49,939 bases of DNA from Streptomyces sp. IMTB 2501 (GTDB lineage Bacteria; Actinomycetota; Actinomycetes; Streptomycetales; Streptomycetaceae), in NCBI RefSeq assembly GCF_001953885.1, contig NZ_MQUS01000048.1, forward strand, positions 1 to 49,939. Reading direction: 5' to 3'. Under the pieces are notes generated by a model, which was given only the letters and a program-made list of their open reading frames with translations, had not been told where the DNA came from and searched no databases. Made by a program: the position numbers and the translations under genes. Shown piece by piece: positions 7,794 to 15,192 of the stretch (position 1 is the stretch's first letter; each line of letters starts with the position of its first letter).

Positions 7794-7979
7794 TTACCAG
7801 GAGCTCTTGGTCACGCCCGGCAGCTCGCCACGGTGAGCCATCTCACGAAGGCACACGCGGCAGAGGCCGAACTTGCGGTACACGGAGTGCGGACGGCCGC
7901 AGCGCTGGCAGCGGGTGTAGCCACGCACACCGAACTTGGGCTTGCGAGCAGCCTTGGCAATCAGAGCCTTCTTCGCCAT
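7794..7979 (-). CDS. rpsZ: 30S ribosomal protein S14, zinc-binding (type Z)
   Basis: This 61-residue uS14 (MAKKALIAKAARKPKFGVRGY) carries two CXXC pairs (CQRCG and CRVC), so it is the zinc-dependent short S14 of the spc operon rather than the long zinc-free paralogue induced by Zur. An upstream in-frame GTG would add three residues; the ATG at 7979 matches the family. It starts 5 nt after the rplE stop. Confidence 0.97.
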   Translation of the reverse strand: MAKKALIAKAARKPKFGVRGYTRCQRCGRPHSVYRKFGLCRVCLREMAHRGELPGVTKSSW

Positions 7980-7984
7980 CTCGC

Positions 7985-8542
7985 TCACGCCTCCTTGAAC
8001 GGGAAGCCGAGGTGACGAAGGAGCGCGCGGCCCTCAGCGTCGTTGGTCGCCGTGGTGACCACGGTGATGTCCATGCCCCGGGTACGGTCGATCTTGTCCT
8101 GGTCGATCTCGTGGAACATGACCTGCTCCGTGAGACCGAAGGTGTAGTTGCCACGGCCGTCGAACTGCTTGGGGGACAGACCACGGAAGTCGCGGATGCG
8201 CGGCAGCGCGAGCGACAGGGTGCGGTCCAGGAACTCCCACATGCGGTCGCCACGGAGCGTGACGTGAGCACCGATCGGCTGGCCCTCACGCAGCTTGAAC
8301 TGCGCGATGGACTTGCGGGCCTTGGTGACGGCCGGCTTCTGACCGGTGATGGTGGTCAGGTCGCGGATCGCGCCCTCGATCAGCTTCGAGTCACGGGCGG
8401 CGTCGCCGACACCCATGTTGACCACGATCTTGACGAGGCCGGGAACCTGCATGACGTTCTCGTACTTGAACTCGTCACGCAGCTTGCCCGCGATCTCCTC
8501 GCGGTACTTCTGCTTCAGACGCGGAGTGGTGGTGGTAGCCAT
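7985..8542 (-). CDS. rplE: 50S ribosomal protein L5
   Basis: The 185-residue uL5 binds 5S rRNA and contacts P-site tRNA. Visible motifs are VVNMGVGDAARDSKLIEGA, ITGQKPAVTKARKSIAQFKLREG, and the C-terminal TTATNDAEGRALLRHLGFPFKE. The start overlaps the rplX stop (TGATG at 8540-8544), implying coupling. Confidence 0.98.
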   Translation of the reverse strand: MATTTTPRLKQKYREEIAGKLRDEFKYENVMQVPGLVKIVVNMGVGDAARDSKLIEGAIRDLTTITGQKPAVTKARKSIAQFKLREGQPIGAHVTLRGDRMWEFLDRTLSLALPRIRDFRGLSPKQFDGRGNYTFGLTEQVMFHEIDQDKIDRTRGMDITVVTTATNDAEGRALLRHLGFPFKEA

Positions 8543-8865
8543 CAGATGTCCTCACCCGTCCGCTTGGCAACGCGGATCTTGTTGCCTTCGTCGTCGAAGC
8601 GGTAACCGACACGCGTGACGACCTTCTGACCGTCCTTCTCAACGACCAGCTGGACGTTGGAGACGTGGATCGGCGCCTCGGTCGTGACGATGCCGCCGGC
8701 CTGGGAACCGCGAGCGGTCGGGCCGGCCTTGGTGTGCTTCTTGACCCGGTTGACACCCTCGACCAGGACACGCTCCTCGCGCGGGTAAGCGGCAATGACC
8801 TTGCCCTGCTTGCCCTTGTCCTTGCCGGTGATGACCTGGACCAGGTCGCCCTTCTTGATCTTCAT
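8542..8865 (-). CDS. rplX: 50S ribosomal protein L24
   Basis: The 107-residue uL24 is an assembly-initiator protein with an N-terminal KOW motif: MKIKKGDLVQVITGKDKGKQ followed by GKVIAAYPREERVLVEGVN. The C-terminal SNVQLVVEKDGQKVVTRVGY is typical. It begins 2 nt after the rplN stop and overlaps rplE. Confidence 0.98.
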   Translation of the reverse strand: MKIKKGDLVQVITGKDKGKQGKVIAAYPREERVLVEGVNRVKKHTKAGPTARGSQAGGIVTTEAPIHVSNVQLVVEKDGQKVVTRVGYRFDDEGNKIRVAKRTGEDI

Positions 8866-8867
8866 GC

Positions 8868-9236
8868 TTACAGCACCTCCGGCGCGAGCGAGATGATCTT
8901 CATGAACTTCTTCTCGCGCAGCTCACGGCCGACCGGGCCGAAGATGCGGGTGCCGCGAGGGTCGCCGTCGTTCTTCAGAATGACGGCGGCGTTCTCGTCG
9001 AAGCGGATGTACGAGCCGTCCGGACGGCGGCGCTCCTTGACGGTGCGAACGATGACCGCCTTGACGACGTCACCCTTCTTCACGTTGCCACCGGGGATCG
9101 CGTCCTTGACGGTGGCGACGATGACGTCACCGATGCCCGCGTAGCGGCGACCGGAGCCACCGAGCACACGGATGCAAAGGATCTCCTTCGCACCAGTGTT
9201 GTCGGCGACACGCAGTCGCGACTCCTGCTGGATCAC
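8868..9236 (-). CDS. rplN: 50S ribosomal protein L14
   Basis: The 122-residue uL14 starts MIQQESRLRVADNTGAKEIL, followed by CIRVLGGSGRRYAGIGDVIVATVK. It has RRPDGSYIRFDENAAVILKN and ends FMKIISLAPEVL. It forms an intersubunit bridge. The start is GTG at 9236. A 130-nt gap with three hairpins precedes it, unusual within an otherwise tightly packed operon. Confidence 0.98.
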   Translation of the reverse strand: MIQQESRLRVADNTGAKEILCIRVLGGSGRRYAGIGDVIVATVKDAIPGGNVKKGDVVKAVIVRTVKERRRPDGSYIRFDENAAVILKNDGDPRGTRIFGPVGRELREKKFMKIISLAPEVL

Positions 9237-9264
9237 GTCTATCTCCTGTTTGTCTGCCGGTTCC

Positions 9265-9364
9265 CCGGGAGCCGCTCAGCGGAGCGGCTCCCGGAGCCTG
9301 GCGGAACTGTCCTGCGAGGGATGCCCCGCAGGAACGTACTTTTTGGAATTCCCTTGCGGGAATT
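9265..9364 (-). promoter_or_regulatory. Three consecutive hairpins between rpsQ and rplN
   Basis: The rpsQ-rplN gap folds into three hairpins in a row. The first is a 13-bp perfect stem with loop AGCG (9265-9294). The second is a 7-bp stem TCCTGCG/CGCAGGA with an inner GGG/CCC (9310-9333). The third is AATTCCC-TTGC-GGGAATT (9347-9364), ending just past the rpsQ stop. No promoter is obvious. They may split the operon into differently stable or attenuated segments. Confidence 0.55.
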
Positions 9365-9366
9365 AC

Positions 9367-9651
9367 CTACTTGGCCTTCTCGAGGATCTCGACGACGCGC
9401 CAGCGCTTCGTCGCGGACAGCGGCCGGGTCTCCATGAGGAGGACACGGTCGCCGACACCCGCGGCGTTCTGCTCGTCGTGCGCCTTGAGCTTGTTCGTAC
9501 GGCGGATGACCTTGCCGTACAGCGCGTGCTTGACGCGGTCCTCGACAGCGACGACGACGGTCTTGTCCATCTTGTCGCTGACGACCAGACCCTCACGGGT
9601 CTTGCGGAAGCCGCGGGCCTCTGCGTTCTCAGTCACGTTCTTCTCGCTCAT
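9367..9651 (-). CDS. rpsQ: 30S ribosomal protein S17
   Basis: The 94-residue uS17 is a primary 16S-binding OB-fold protein. It has GLVVSDKMDKTVVVAVEDRVKH, YGKVIRRTNKLKAHDEQN and VGDRVLLMETRPLSATKRWR. The short polar N-terminus MSEKNVTENAEARGF is the actinobacterial extension. Its start overlaps the rpmC stop (TGATG). Confidence 0.98.
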   Translation of the reverse strand: MSEKNVTENAEARGFRKTREGLVVSDKMDKTVVVAVEDRVKHALYGKVIRRTNKLKAHDEQNAAGVGDRVLLMETRPLSATKRWRVVEILEKAK

Positions 9652-9875
9652 CAGGCGTTCTCCACCGTTTCGATGCCCAGCTCACGCTCGCGCATCAGGG
9701 TGTAGATCCGCGCGATGTCCTTGCGGACCGCCTTCAGACGGCCGTGGTTCTCGAGCTGACCGGTCGCCGCCTGGAAGCGGAGGTTGAACAGCTCTTCCTT
9801 GGCCTCGCGGAGCTTCGCCAGAAGCTCCTCGTTGCCCAGCTCGCGCAGCTCGGACGCCTTGGTACCGACCGACAT
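9651..9875 (-). CDS. rpmC: 50S ribosomal protein L29
   Basis: The 74-residue two-helix uL29 lies at the peptide exit tunnel near the docking site for trigger factor and SRP. It reads MSVGTKASELRELGNEELLA and has the signature LFNLRFQAATGQLENHGRLK. I choose the ATG at 9875, which overlaps the rplP stop as TGATG; a GTG one codon earlier is possible. Confidence 0.96.
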   Translation of the reverse strand: MSVGTKASELRELGNEELLAKLREAKEELFNLRFQAATGQLENHGRLKAVRKDIARIYTLMRERELGIETVENA

Positions 9876-10294
9876 CACGCTTCACCTGCCTCGCGCTTGA
9901 CGATGCGGCACTTCATCGGCAGCTTGTGGGCCGCACGAGTGAGAGCCTCACGCGCAATCTTCTCGTTCGGGTAGGACAGCTCGAACATGACCCGTCCCGG
10001 GTGCACATTCGCGATCCACCACTCCGGCGAACCCTTACCGGAACCCATGCGGGTCTCGGCCGGCTTCTTCGTGAGCGGGCGGTCCGGGTAGATGTTGATC
10101 CAGACCTTGCCGCCACGCTTGATGTGGCGGGTCATCGCGATACGGGCCGCCTCGATCTGGCGGTTGGTCACGTACGCCGGCGTGAGGGCCTGGATGCCGT
10201 ACTCGCCGAACGCGACCGTGGTACCGCCCTTGGCCTCACCGCGACGCTTCGGGTGGTGCTGCTTGCGGTGCTTGACCCTACGGGGGATCAGCAT
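9875..10294 (-). CDS. rplP: 50S ribosomal protein L16
   Basis: The 139-residue uL16 starts MLIPRRVKHRKQHHPKRRGE and contains VAFGEYGIQALTPAYVTNRQ, KVWINIYPDRPLTKKPAETR and the MGSGKGSPEWWIANVHPGRV stretch that reaches the peptidyl-transferase centre and A-site tRNA. It lies between rpsC (5-nt gap) and rpmC. Confidence 0.98.
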   Translation of the reverse strand: MLIPRRVKHRKQHHPKRRGEAKGGTTVAFGEYGIQALTPAYVTNRQIEAARIAMTRHIKRGGKVWINIYPDRPLTKKPAETRMGSGKGSPEWWIANVHPGRVMFELSYPNEKIAREALTRAAHKLPMKCRIVKREAGEA

Positions 10295-10299
10295 GTCGG

Positions 10300-11124
10300 T
10301 CAGGCCTCCGTTCCGGTGCTCTCAGCCGGAGCCTCGGCCTTGGGAGCCTCGGCCTTGGGGGCCTCGGCGCCGGCAGCCTGCTGCGGCTTGCGACCGCGCC
10401 GCTCGCCACCGCGGCCACCACGGGCCGGGCGGTCGGCACCACCACGGGCCGGGCGGTTACCCGCACGGGCCGCAGCGTTCTCGGCGCGGACCTCGGCGAT
10501 GTTCTTGACGTCGCCCTTGTAGATCCAGACCTTCACACCGATGCGGCCGAAGGTCGTCTTGGCCTCGAAGAAGCCGTAGTCCACGTTCGCGCGGAGCGTG
10601 TGCAGGGGCACACGGCCCTCGCGGTAGAACTCCGAGCGGGACATCTCGGCGCCGCCGAGGCGGCCACCGCACTGGATCTTGATGCCCTTGGCGCCGGCCT
10701 TCATCGCCGACTGCATGCTCTTGCGCATGGCACGGCGGAAGGAGACGCGGGAGGAGAGCTGCTCGGCAACGGCCTGGGCCACCAGCTGAGCGTCGGTCTC
10801 GGGGTTCTTGACCTCAAGGATGTTCAGCTGGACCTGCTTGCCCGTGAGCTTCTCGAGGTCGCCGCGGATGCGGTCGGCCTCGGCGCCACGGCGGCCGATG
10901 ACGATGCCGGGACGGGCGGTGTGGATGTCCACACGCACGCGGTCACGGGTGCGCTCGATCTCAACCTTCGAGATACCGGCGCGCTCCATGCCGGACGTCA
11001 TCATCCGACGGATGGCGACGTCTTCCTTGACGTAGTCCTTGTACAGCTTGTCGGCGTACCAACGCGACTTGAAGTCGGTCGTGACACCGAGCCGGAACCC
11101 GTGCGGGTTTACCTTCTGGCCCAT
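10300..11124 (-). CDS. rpsC: 30S ribosomal protein S3 with Ala/Pro/Glu-rich tail
   Basis: uS3 lines the mRNA entry channel and its KH domain acts in mRNA unwinding. The 274 residues start MGQKVNPHGFRLGVTTDFKS, with the KH GRRG-type loop PGIVIGRRGAEADRIR near 75-90 and the C-terminal domain GRVPLHTLRANVDYGFFEAK. After about residue 215 comes a basic Arg/Gly stretch and then a low-complexity tail with the direct repeat APKAEAPKAEAP, absent from E. coli S3 but usual in Streptomyces. The start overlaps the rplV stop by 1 nt (TAATG). Confidence 0.98.
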   Translation of the reverse strand: MGQKVNPHGFRLGVTTDFKSRWYADKLYKDYVKEDVAIRRMMTSGMERAGISKVEIERTRDRVRVDIHTARPGIVIGRRGAEADRIRGDLEKLTGKQVQLNILEVKNPETDAQLVAQAVAEQLSSRVSFRRAMRKSMQSAMKAGAKGIKIQCGGRLGGAEMSRSEFYREGRVPLHTLRANVDYGFFEAKTTFGRIGVKVWIYKGDVKNIAEVRAENAAARAGNRPARGGADRPARGGRGGERRGRKPQQAAGAEAPKAEAPKAEAPAESTGTEA

Positions 11125-11471
11125 TACCGGGTTCCTTCCTTGCTGCTGACGACCACGGTGATGTGGCTGGTCCGCTTGCGGATCCGGTAGGCACGGCCCT
11201 GGGCACGCGGACGGAACCGCTTCAGGGTCGGGCCCTCGTCGACGTAGGCCTCGGAAACGAAGAGGCTGTCGGCGTCGGTGTGGTCGTAGTTGTGCGCGGC
11301 GTTGGCAATGGCGCTGTCGAGCACCTTGCCGACCGGCACGGAGGCTGCCTGCGGAGCGAATCGCAGAACAGCCTGGGCCTCCGTGGCATCCATGCCACGG
11401 ATGAGGTCCACCACACGGCGGGCCTTCATGGGCGTGACGCGGATGTACCGCGCCTGGGCCCTGGCTTCCAT
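11124..11471 (-). CDS. rplV: 50S ribosomal protein L22
   Basis: The 115-residue uL22 has a long beta-hairpin that lines the exit tunnel and is a known macrolide-resistance site. It has RYIRVTPMKARRVVDLIRGM near the N-terminus and ends FRPRAQGRAYRIRKRTSHIT then VVV plus a short polar tail. No insertion or deletion is evident in the hairpin. The gene lies between rpsS and rpsC. Confidence 0.98.
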   Translation of the reverse strand: MEARAQARYIRVTPMKARRVVDLIRGMDATEAQAVLRFAPQAASVPVGKVLDSAIANAAHNYDHTDADSLFVSEAYVDEGPTLKRFRPRAQGRAYRIRKRTSHITVVVSSKEGTR

Positions 11472-11516
11472 GGTTGTCCCTTCAGAGTTACTTACGTGTC
11501 TGAATGCGATCCGCTA

Positions 11517-11798
11517 CTAGCGGCGCTTCGACTTCCGGTCTTCCTTGACGTGGCCCCGGAAGGTGCGGGTCGGCGAGAACTCGCCGAGCTTGTGGCCGAC
11601 CATCGACTCGGTGACGAACACCGGGATGTGGGTCTTGCCGTTGTGCACCGCGAGGGTGTGGCCCAGCATGGCCGGGACGATCATCGAGCGGCGGGACCAG
11701 GTCTTGATGACGTTCTTGGTGCCGGCTTCGTTCTGGACATCCACCTTCTTCATCAGGTGGTCGTCGACGAAGGGCCCCTTCTTCAGGCTACGAGGCAT
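11517..11798 (-). CDS. rpsS: 30S ribosomal protein S19
   Basis: The 93-residue uS19 starts MPRSLKKGPFVDDHLMKKVD, has the conserved IKTWSRRSMIVPAMLGHTLA, and ends GHKLGEFSPTRTFRGHVKED with a basic tail. It sits in the 30S head beside S13. It follows rplB by 12 nt. Confidence 0.98.
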   Translation of the reverse strand: MPRSLKKGPFVDDHLMKKVDVQNEAGTKNVIKTWSRRSMIVPAMLGHTLAVHNGKTHIPVFVTESMVGHKLGEFSPTRTFRGHVKEDRKSKRR

Positions 11799-11810
11799 CT
11801 CAACCCGTCC

Positions 11811-12647
11811 TTAGCGCTTCTTGTTCGTCTTGCGGCGGCGGACGATGTACTTGTTCGACGCCTTCTTGGGCGAACGAGTACGGCCTTCCTTCTTGCCCCA
11901 CGGGGACACAGGGTGGCGACCACCGGAGGTCCGGCCCTCACCACCACCGTGCGGGTGGTCAACCGGGTTCATCACGACACCACGGACGGTCGGGCGAACG
12001 CCCAGCCACCGCTTACGGCCGGCCTTACCCCAGTTGATGTTGCTCTGCTCGGCGTTGCCGACCTCACCGACGGTGGCGCGGCAGCGGACGTCGACCAGGC
12101 GGATCTCGCCGGACGGCATGCGCAGGTGGGCGTAGGCGCCCTCCTTCGCGAGCAGCTGCACGGAGGCACCGGCGGAGCGGGCGAACTTGGCACCGCCACC
12201 GGGACGGAGCTCGATCGCGTGGATCGTGGTACCGACCGGGATGTTGCGGAGGGCCAGGTTGTTGCCCGGCTTGATGTCGGCCCCGGGACCGTTCTCGACG
12301 CGGTCACCCTGCTGCAGGTTGCGCGGGGCGAGGATGTAGCGCTTCTCGCCGTCGGCGTAGTGCAGCAGCGCGATGCGCGCGGTGCGGTTGGGGTCGTACT
12401 CGATGTGCGCGACCTTCGCCGGCACGCCGTCCTTGTCGTGACGACGGAAGTCGATCACTCGGTAGGCGCGCTTGTGTCCGCCACCCTGGTGGCGAACGGT
12501 CACACGACCGGCGTTGTTACGGCCGCCCTTGCTGTGCAGGGGGCGGACCAGCGACTTCTCCGGCGTGGACCGCGTGACCTCGACGAAGTCGGCGACGCTG
12601 GCGCCACGACGGCCCGGCGTAGTCGGCTTGTACTTGCGGATTCCCAT
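11811..12647 (-). CDS. rplB: 50S ribosomal protein L2
   Basis: The 278-residue uL2 is required for subunit association and peptidyl-transferase structure. It begins MGIRKYKPTTPGRRGASVAD, contains RNNAGRVTVRHQGGGHKRAY, and has the catalytic-centre loop VMNPVDHPHGGGEGRTSGGR with the conserved His near residue 230. The basic tail KKASNKYIVRRRKTNKKR is normal. It lies between rplW and rpsS. Confidence 0.98.
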   Translation of the reverse strand: MGIRKYKPTTPGRRGASVADFVEVTRSTPEKSLVRPLHSKGGRNNAGRVTVRHQGGGHKRAYRVIDFRRHDKDGVPAKVAHIEYDPNRTARIALLHYADGEKRYILAPRNLQQGDRVENGPGADIKPGNNLALRNIPVGTTIHAIELRPGGGAKFARSAGASVQLLAKEGAYAHLRMPSGEIRLVDVRCRATVGEVGNAEQSNINWGKAGRKRWLGVRPTVRGVVMNPVDHPHGGGEGRTSGGRHPVSPWGKKEGRTRSPKKASNKYIVRRRKTNKKR

Positions 12648-12687
12648 TTCTCAGTCCTCGTCCGATATCGGACGATCCGGACCGCCC

Positions 12688-13107
12688 TTAGGCGGTCGGA
12701 CCGCCGAAGATGTCGATACGGTCGCCCTCGGCGAGGGTCACGATCGCGCGCTTGCTGCCGGCACGCTGACCGAAACCGGTCTTCGTGCGCTTGCGCTTGC
12801 CCTGGCGGTTGATCGTGTTGACCCCGGTGACCTTGACGTCGAAGACCGCCTGGACGGCCTGCTTGATCTGGGTCTTGTTGGCGCCCGGGGCGACGACGAA
12901 CGTGTACTTGTTGTCGTCGAGGAGCGCGTAGCTCTTCTCGGAGACGACCGGCTTGAGCAGCACGTCACGGGGGTCCGTGAAGGACTTGCTCAGCGGCGTC
13001 TCGACGGTGTTCTTGCCCTCGGTGGCGTGACGACGCGCCTTGGCGACGCGCGCGGCCTTGGCGGCCTTGGCGGCCTTCGAGGCGATAGCGGGGTGACGGA
13101 TGGCCAT
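12688..13107 (-). CDS. rplW: 50S ribosomal protein L23
   Basis: uL23 is the exit-tunnel protein that docks trigger factor and SRP. The 139 residues begin at the ATG at 13107, which overlaps the rplD stop, although the frame stays open upstream. An Ala/Lys-rich N-terminal extension (ASKAAKAAKAARVAKARRH) of about 45 residues precedes the core DPRDVLLKPVVSEKSYALLD. The core includes YTFVVAPGANKTQIKQAVQ and GKRKRTKTGFGQRAG. Confidence 0.96.
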   Translation of the reverse strand: MAIRHPAIASKAAKAAKAARVAKARRHATEGKNTVETPLSKSFTDPRDVLLKPVVSEKSYALLDDNKYTFVVAPGANKTQIKQAVQAVFDVKVTGVNTINRQGKRKRTKTGFGQRAGSKRAIVTLAEGDRIDIFGGPTA

Positions 13108-13760
13108 CAGACCTCGCTCCCTTCGGTGTCGTTGGCCTTCGGGCCGGACACGAAGGACTCGAAAGCGGCCTGGGTGAAGACCACGTCGTCCGAGACGAGA
13201 ACGTCGTACGTGTTCAGCTGGCCCGGCTCCAGGATGTGGACCTGGGGCAGGTTGCGGGCGGACAGCCACGCGGCCTCGTCGGCGCGGTCGACGACCAGGA
13301 GCAGGTTCTTGCGCTCCGAGATCTTGCCGAACAGCGACTTGGCGGCCTTGGTGCTGGGGGTCTCGCCCTCGACCACGCCGGAGACGACGTGGATGCGGTT
13401 GTGACGCGCCCGGTCGGTGAGGGCACCGCGCAGGGCGGCGGCCTTCATCTTCTTCGGGGTGCGCTGCGAGTAGTCACGCGGCTGCGGGCCGTGCACCACG
13501 CCACCACCGGCGAACTGCGGCGCGCGGGTCGAACCCTGACGGGCGCGACCGGTGCCCTTCTGGCGGTACGGCTTCTTGCCGCCACCACGGACCTCGCCAC
13601 GGGTCTTCGTCTTGTGCGTGCCCTGACGGGCCGCGGCCAGCTGCGCGACGACGACCTGGTGGATCAGCGGAACGCTGACCTTGGCGTCGAAGATCTCCGC
13701 GGGGAGCTCGACGGAACCGGCCTTGTCGCCCGCCGGCGAAAGGATGTCAACAGTGCTCAT
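13107..13760 (-). CDS. rplD: 50S ribosomal protein L4
   Basis: The 217-residue uL4 has an extended loop in the exit tunnel near the macrolide site: TRGEVRGGGKKPYRQKGTGR followed by ARQGSTRAPQFAGGGVVHGP, near residues 55-90, with no visible resistance-type change. The C-terminal half has ALRGALTDRARHNRIHVV and VLVSDDVVFTQAAFESF. In E. coli L4 represses the S10 operon through the leader; a long leader also exists here. Confidence 0.98.
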   Translation of the reverse strand: MSTVDILSPAGDKAGSVELPAEIFDAKVSVPLIHQVVVAQLAAARQGTHKTKTRGEVRGGGKKPYRQKGTGRARQGSTRAPQFAGGGVVHGPQPRDYSQRTPKKMKAAALRGALTDRARHNRIHVVSGVVEGETPSTKAAKSLFGKISERKNLLLVVDRADEAAWLSARNLPQVHILEPGQLNTYDVLVSDDVVFTQAAFESFVSGPKANDTEGSEV

Positions 13761-13768
13761 CGGTTACC

Positions 13769-14413
13769 TCAGGCCCCCTTGGCCGCGGTGCGGACCAGGA
13801 CGAGGCCGCCGTTCGGACCGGGAACCGCGCCCTTGATGAGCAGCAGACCCTTCTCCGCGTCAACGGCGTGGACGGTCAGGTTCTGGGTGGTGACCCGCTC
13901 GTTGCCCATGCGACCCGCCATGCGGAGGCCCTTGAACACGCGGCCCGGGGTGGCGCAGCCACCGATGGAACCGGGCGAGCGGTGCTTGCGCTGGGTGCCG
14001 TGCCCGGCGCCGAGGCCACGGAAGTTGTGGCGCTTCATGACACCGGCGAAGCCCTTGCCCTTGCTCTTGCCGGTGACGTCGACCTTCACGCCGGCCTCGA
14101 AGACCTCGGCGGTGATTTCCTGACCGAGCGTGTACTCGGCGGCATCGGCCGTCCGGATCTCGACGAGGTGACGACGGGGGGTGACGTCGGCCTTGGCGAA
14201 GTGGCCCTTGAGGGGCTTGTTCACCTTGCGCGGGTCGATCTCGCCGAAGGCGATCTGGACCGACTCGTAGCCGTCGACGTCGTTCGTACGCACCTGGGTG
14301 ACGACGTTGGGGCCGGCCTTGACGACGGTGACCGGAACAACACGGTTGTTCTCGTCCCACACCTGCGTCATGCCGAGCTTCTCGCCCAGGATGCCCTTGA
14401 TCTGCTTAGCCAT
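13769..14413 (-). CDS. rplC: 50S ribosomal protein L3
   Basis: The 214-residue uL3 starts at the ATG at 14413 (MAKQIKGILGEKLGMTQVWD), ignoring an upstream in-frame stretch that lacks similarity. It includes the W-loop region GVMKRHNFRGLGAGHGTQRK near residues 125-150, which approaches the peptidyl-transferase centre, and ends PGPNGGLVLVRTAAKGA. It lies 16 nt after rpsJ. Confidence 0.97.
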   Translation of the reverse strand: MAKQIKGILGEKLGMTQVWDENNRVVPVTVVKAGPNVVTQVRTNDVDGYESVQIAFGEIDPRKVNKPLKGHFAKADVTPRRHLVEIRTADAAEYTLGQEITAEVFEAGVKVDVTGKSKGKGFAGVMKRHNFRGLGAGHGTQRKHRSPGSIGGCATPGRVFKGLRMAGRMGNERVTTQNLTVHAVDAEKGLLLIKGAVPGPNGGLVLVRTAAKGA

Positions 14414-14429
14414 TCTCAGCCCACCAGCC

Positions 14430-14738
14430 TCAGAGCTTGATCTCGATGTCGACACCGGCCGGGAGGTCGAGTCGCATCAGAGAGTCAACGGTCTTGGGGG
14501 TCGGGTCGAGAATGTCGATCAGGCGCTTGTGCGTGCGCATCTCGAAGTGCTCGCGCGAGTCCTTGTACTTGTGCGGCGACTTGATGACGCAGTACACGTT
14601 CTTCTCAGTGGGCAGCGGCACCGGGCCCGCGACCGACGCACCAGTGCGGGTCACCGTCTCGACGATCTTCTTCGCCGAGGAGTCGATGACCTCGTGGTCG
14701 TAGGCCTTGAGCCGGATGCGGATCTTCTGTCCCGCCAT
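14430..14738 (-). CDS. rpsJ: 30S ribosomal protein S10 / NusE
   Basis: The 102-residue uS10 starts MAGQKIRIRLKAYDHEVIDS. It has TRTGASVAGPVPLPTEKNVY and the rRNA-contact loop SPHKYKDSREHFEMRTHKRL, followed by IDILDPTPKTVDSLMRLDLP. Besides its ribosomal place, it is the NusE partner of NusB/NusG that couples transcription with translation. It is the first gene of the S10 operon, with a 390-nt leader upstream. Confidence 0.98.
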   Translation of the reverse strand: MAGQKIRIRLKAYDHEVIDSSAKKIVETVTRTGASVAGPVPLPTEKNVYCVIKSPHKYKDSREHFEMRTHKRLIDILDPTPKTVDSLMRLDLPAGVDIEIKL

Positions 14739-15127
14739 GGCTACTCAGTAGTCCTGTCTCTCTTGGCTCTGGAACCCGGCGGATTCCTTCTGCTGCCTTC
14801 GTTTCTCCGACCCACGCGGTCGGGCGTGTCGCGCTCCCGCTGACACAGATGCCCCTTGTTCGAACATCCCTGCGGGGAATGCGACGGCCCTTCCGGAACC
14901 GCGGACCGGGGACCTCGGGCCCACCGGGCGCCTGGTCGGTGCCGCGCCCACACTTCCCGGAAGATTCCCGTACGTCCGCCCCAGTGCTGCCCGAGGGCAG
15001 TTAGGGCGACGAGTACTGTGGGACTCGCTTCCGGTCCTCCCGGCGGGAGGCGCGCAGCATCAACACTCGACCGAGCAACTCGGACAGTCTGCCATATGGG
15101 CCGGGGGCTCCGCCAATCGAGCCGGAG
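14739..15127 (-). promoter_or_regulatory. Long 5' leader of the S10 operon
   Basis: About 390 nt separate rpsJ from the predicted promoter. I see no credible gene here. It contains the element shared with the rpsL leader (14807-14831) and small hairpins (CTGCC-CGAG-GGCAG at 14987-15000; CCTCCC-GGC-GGGAGG at 15036-15050). A long leader suits autogenous control by an operon protein such as L4, which is inference. Confidence 0.5.
14807..14831 (-). promoter_or_regulatory. Leader element shared with rpsL (S10 copy)
   Basis: This 25-nt segment matches 25742-25766 at 24 of 25 positions. On the mRNA strand it includes CCGACC-GCGTG-GGTCGG, a 6-bp hairpin, preceded by CGACAC. It lies about 70 nt before the rpsJ ATG. 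Occurrence in the leaders of two separate ribosomal operons points to a common regulator or RNA fold. Confidence 0.6.
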
Positions 15128-15155
15128 AGAATACCCCTAGGGTGACGTAGGTCAA
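15128..15155 (-). promoter_or_regulatory. Candidate S10 operon promoter
   Basis: On the minus strand, TTGACC (15150-15155) and TATTCT (15128-15133) are separated by 16 bp, a good housekeeping-sigma (HrdB-type) match. It faces rpsJ, and the nearest gene upstream (15193) ends before it, so it is the natural start of the S10 operon. Confidence 0.65.
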
Positions 15156-15192
15156 ACGGGGGGCGGGACCGGGACGCGGATCCCCTCCGTGA

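Noticed and set aside
10316..10372. Repeated GCCTCGGCCTTGGG as an intergenic repeat
   Set aside because: It encodes the APKAEAPKAEAP tail of S3 and is explained by the protein.
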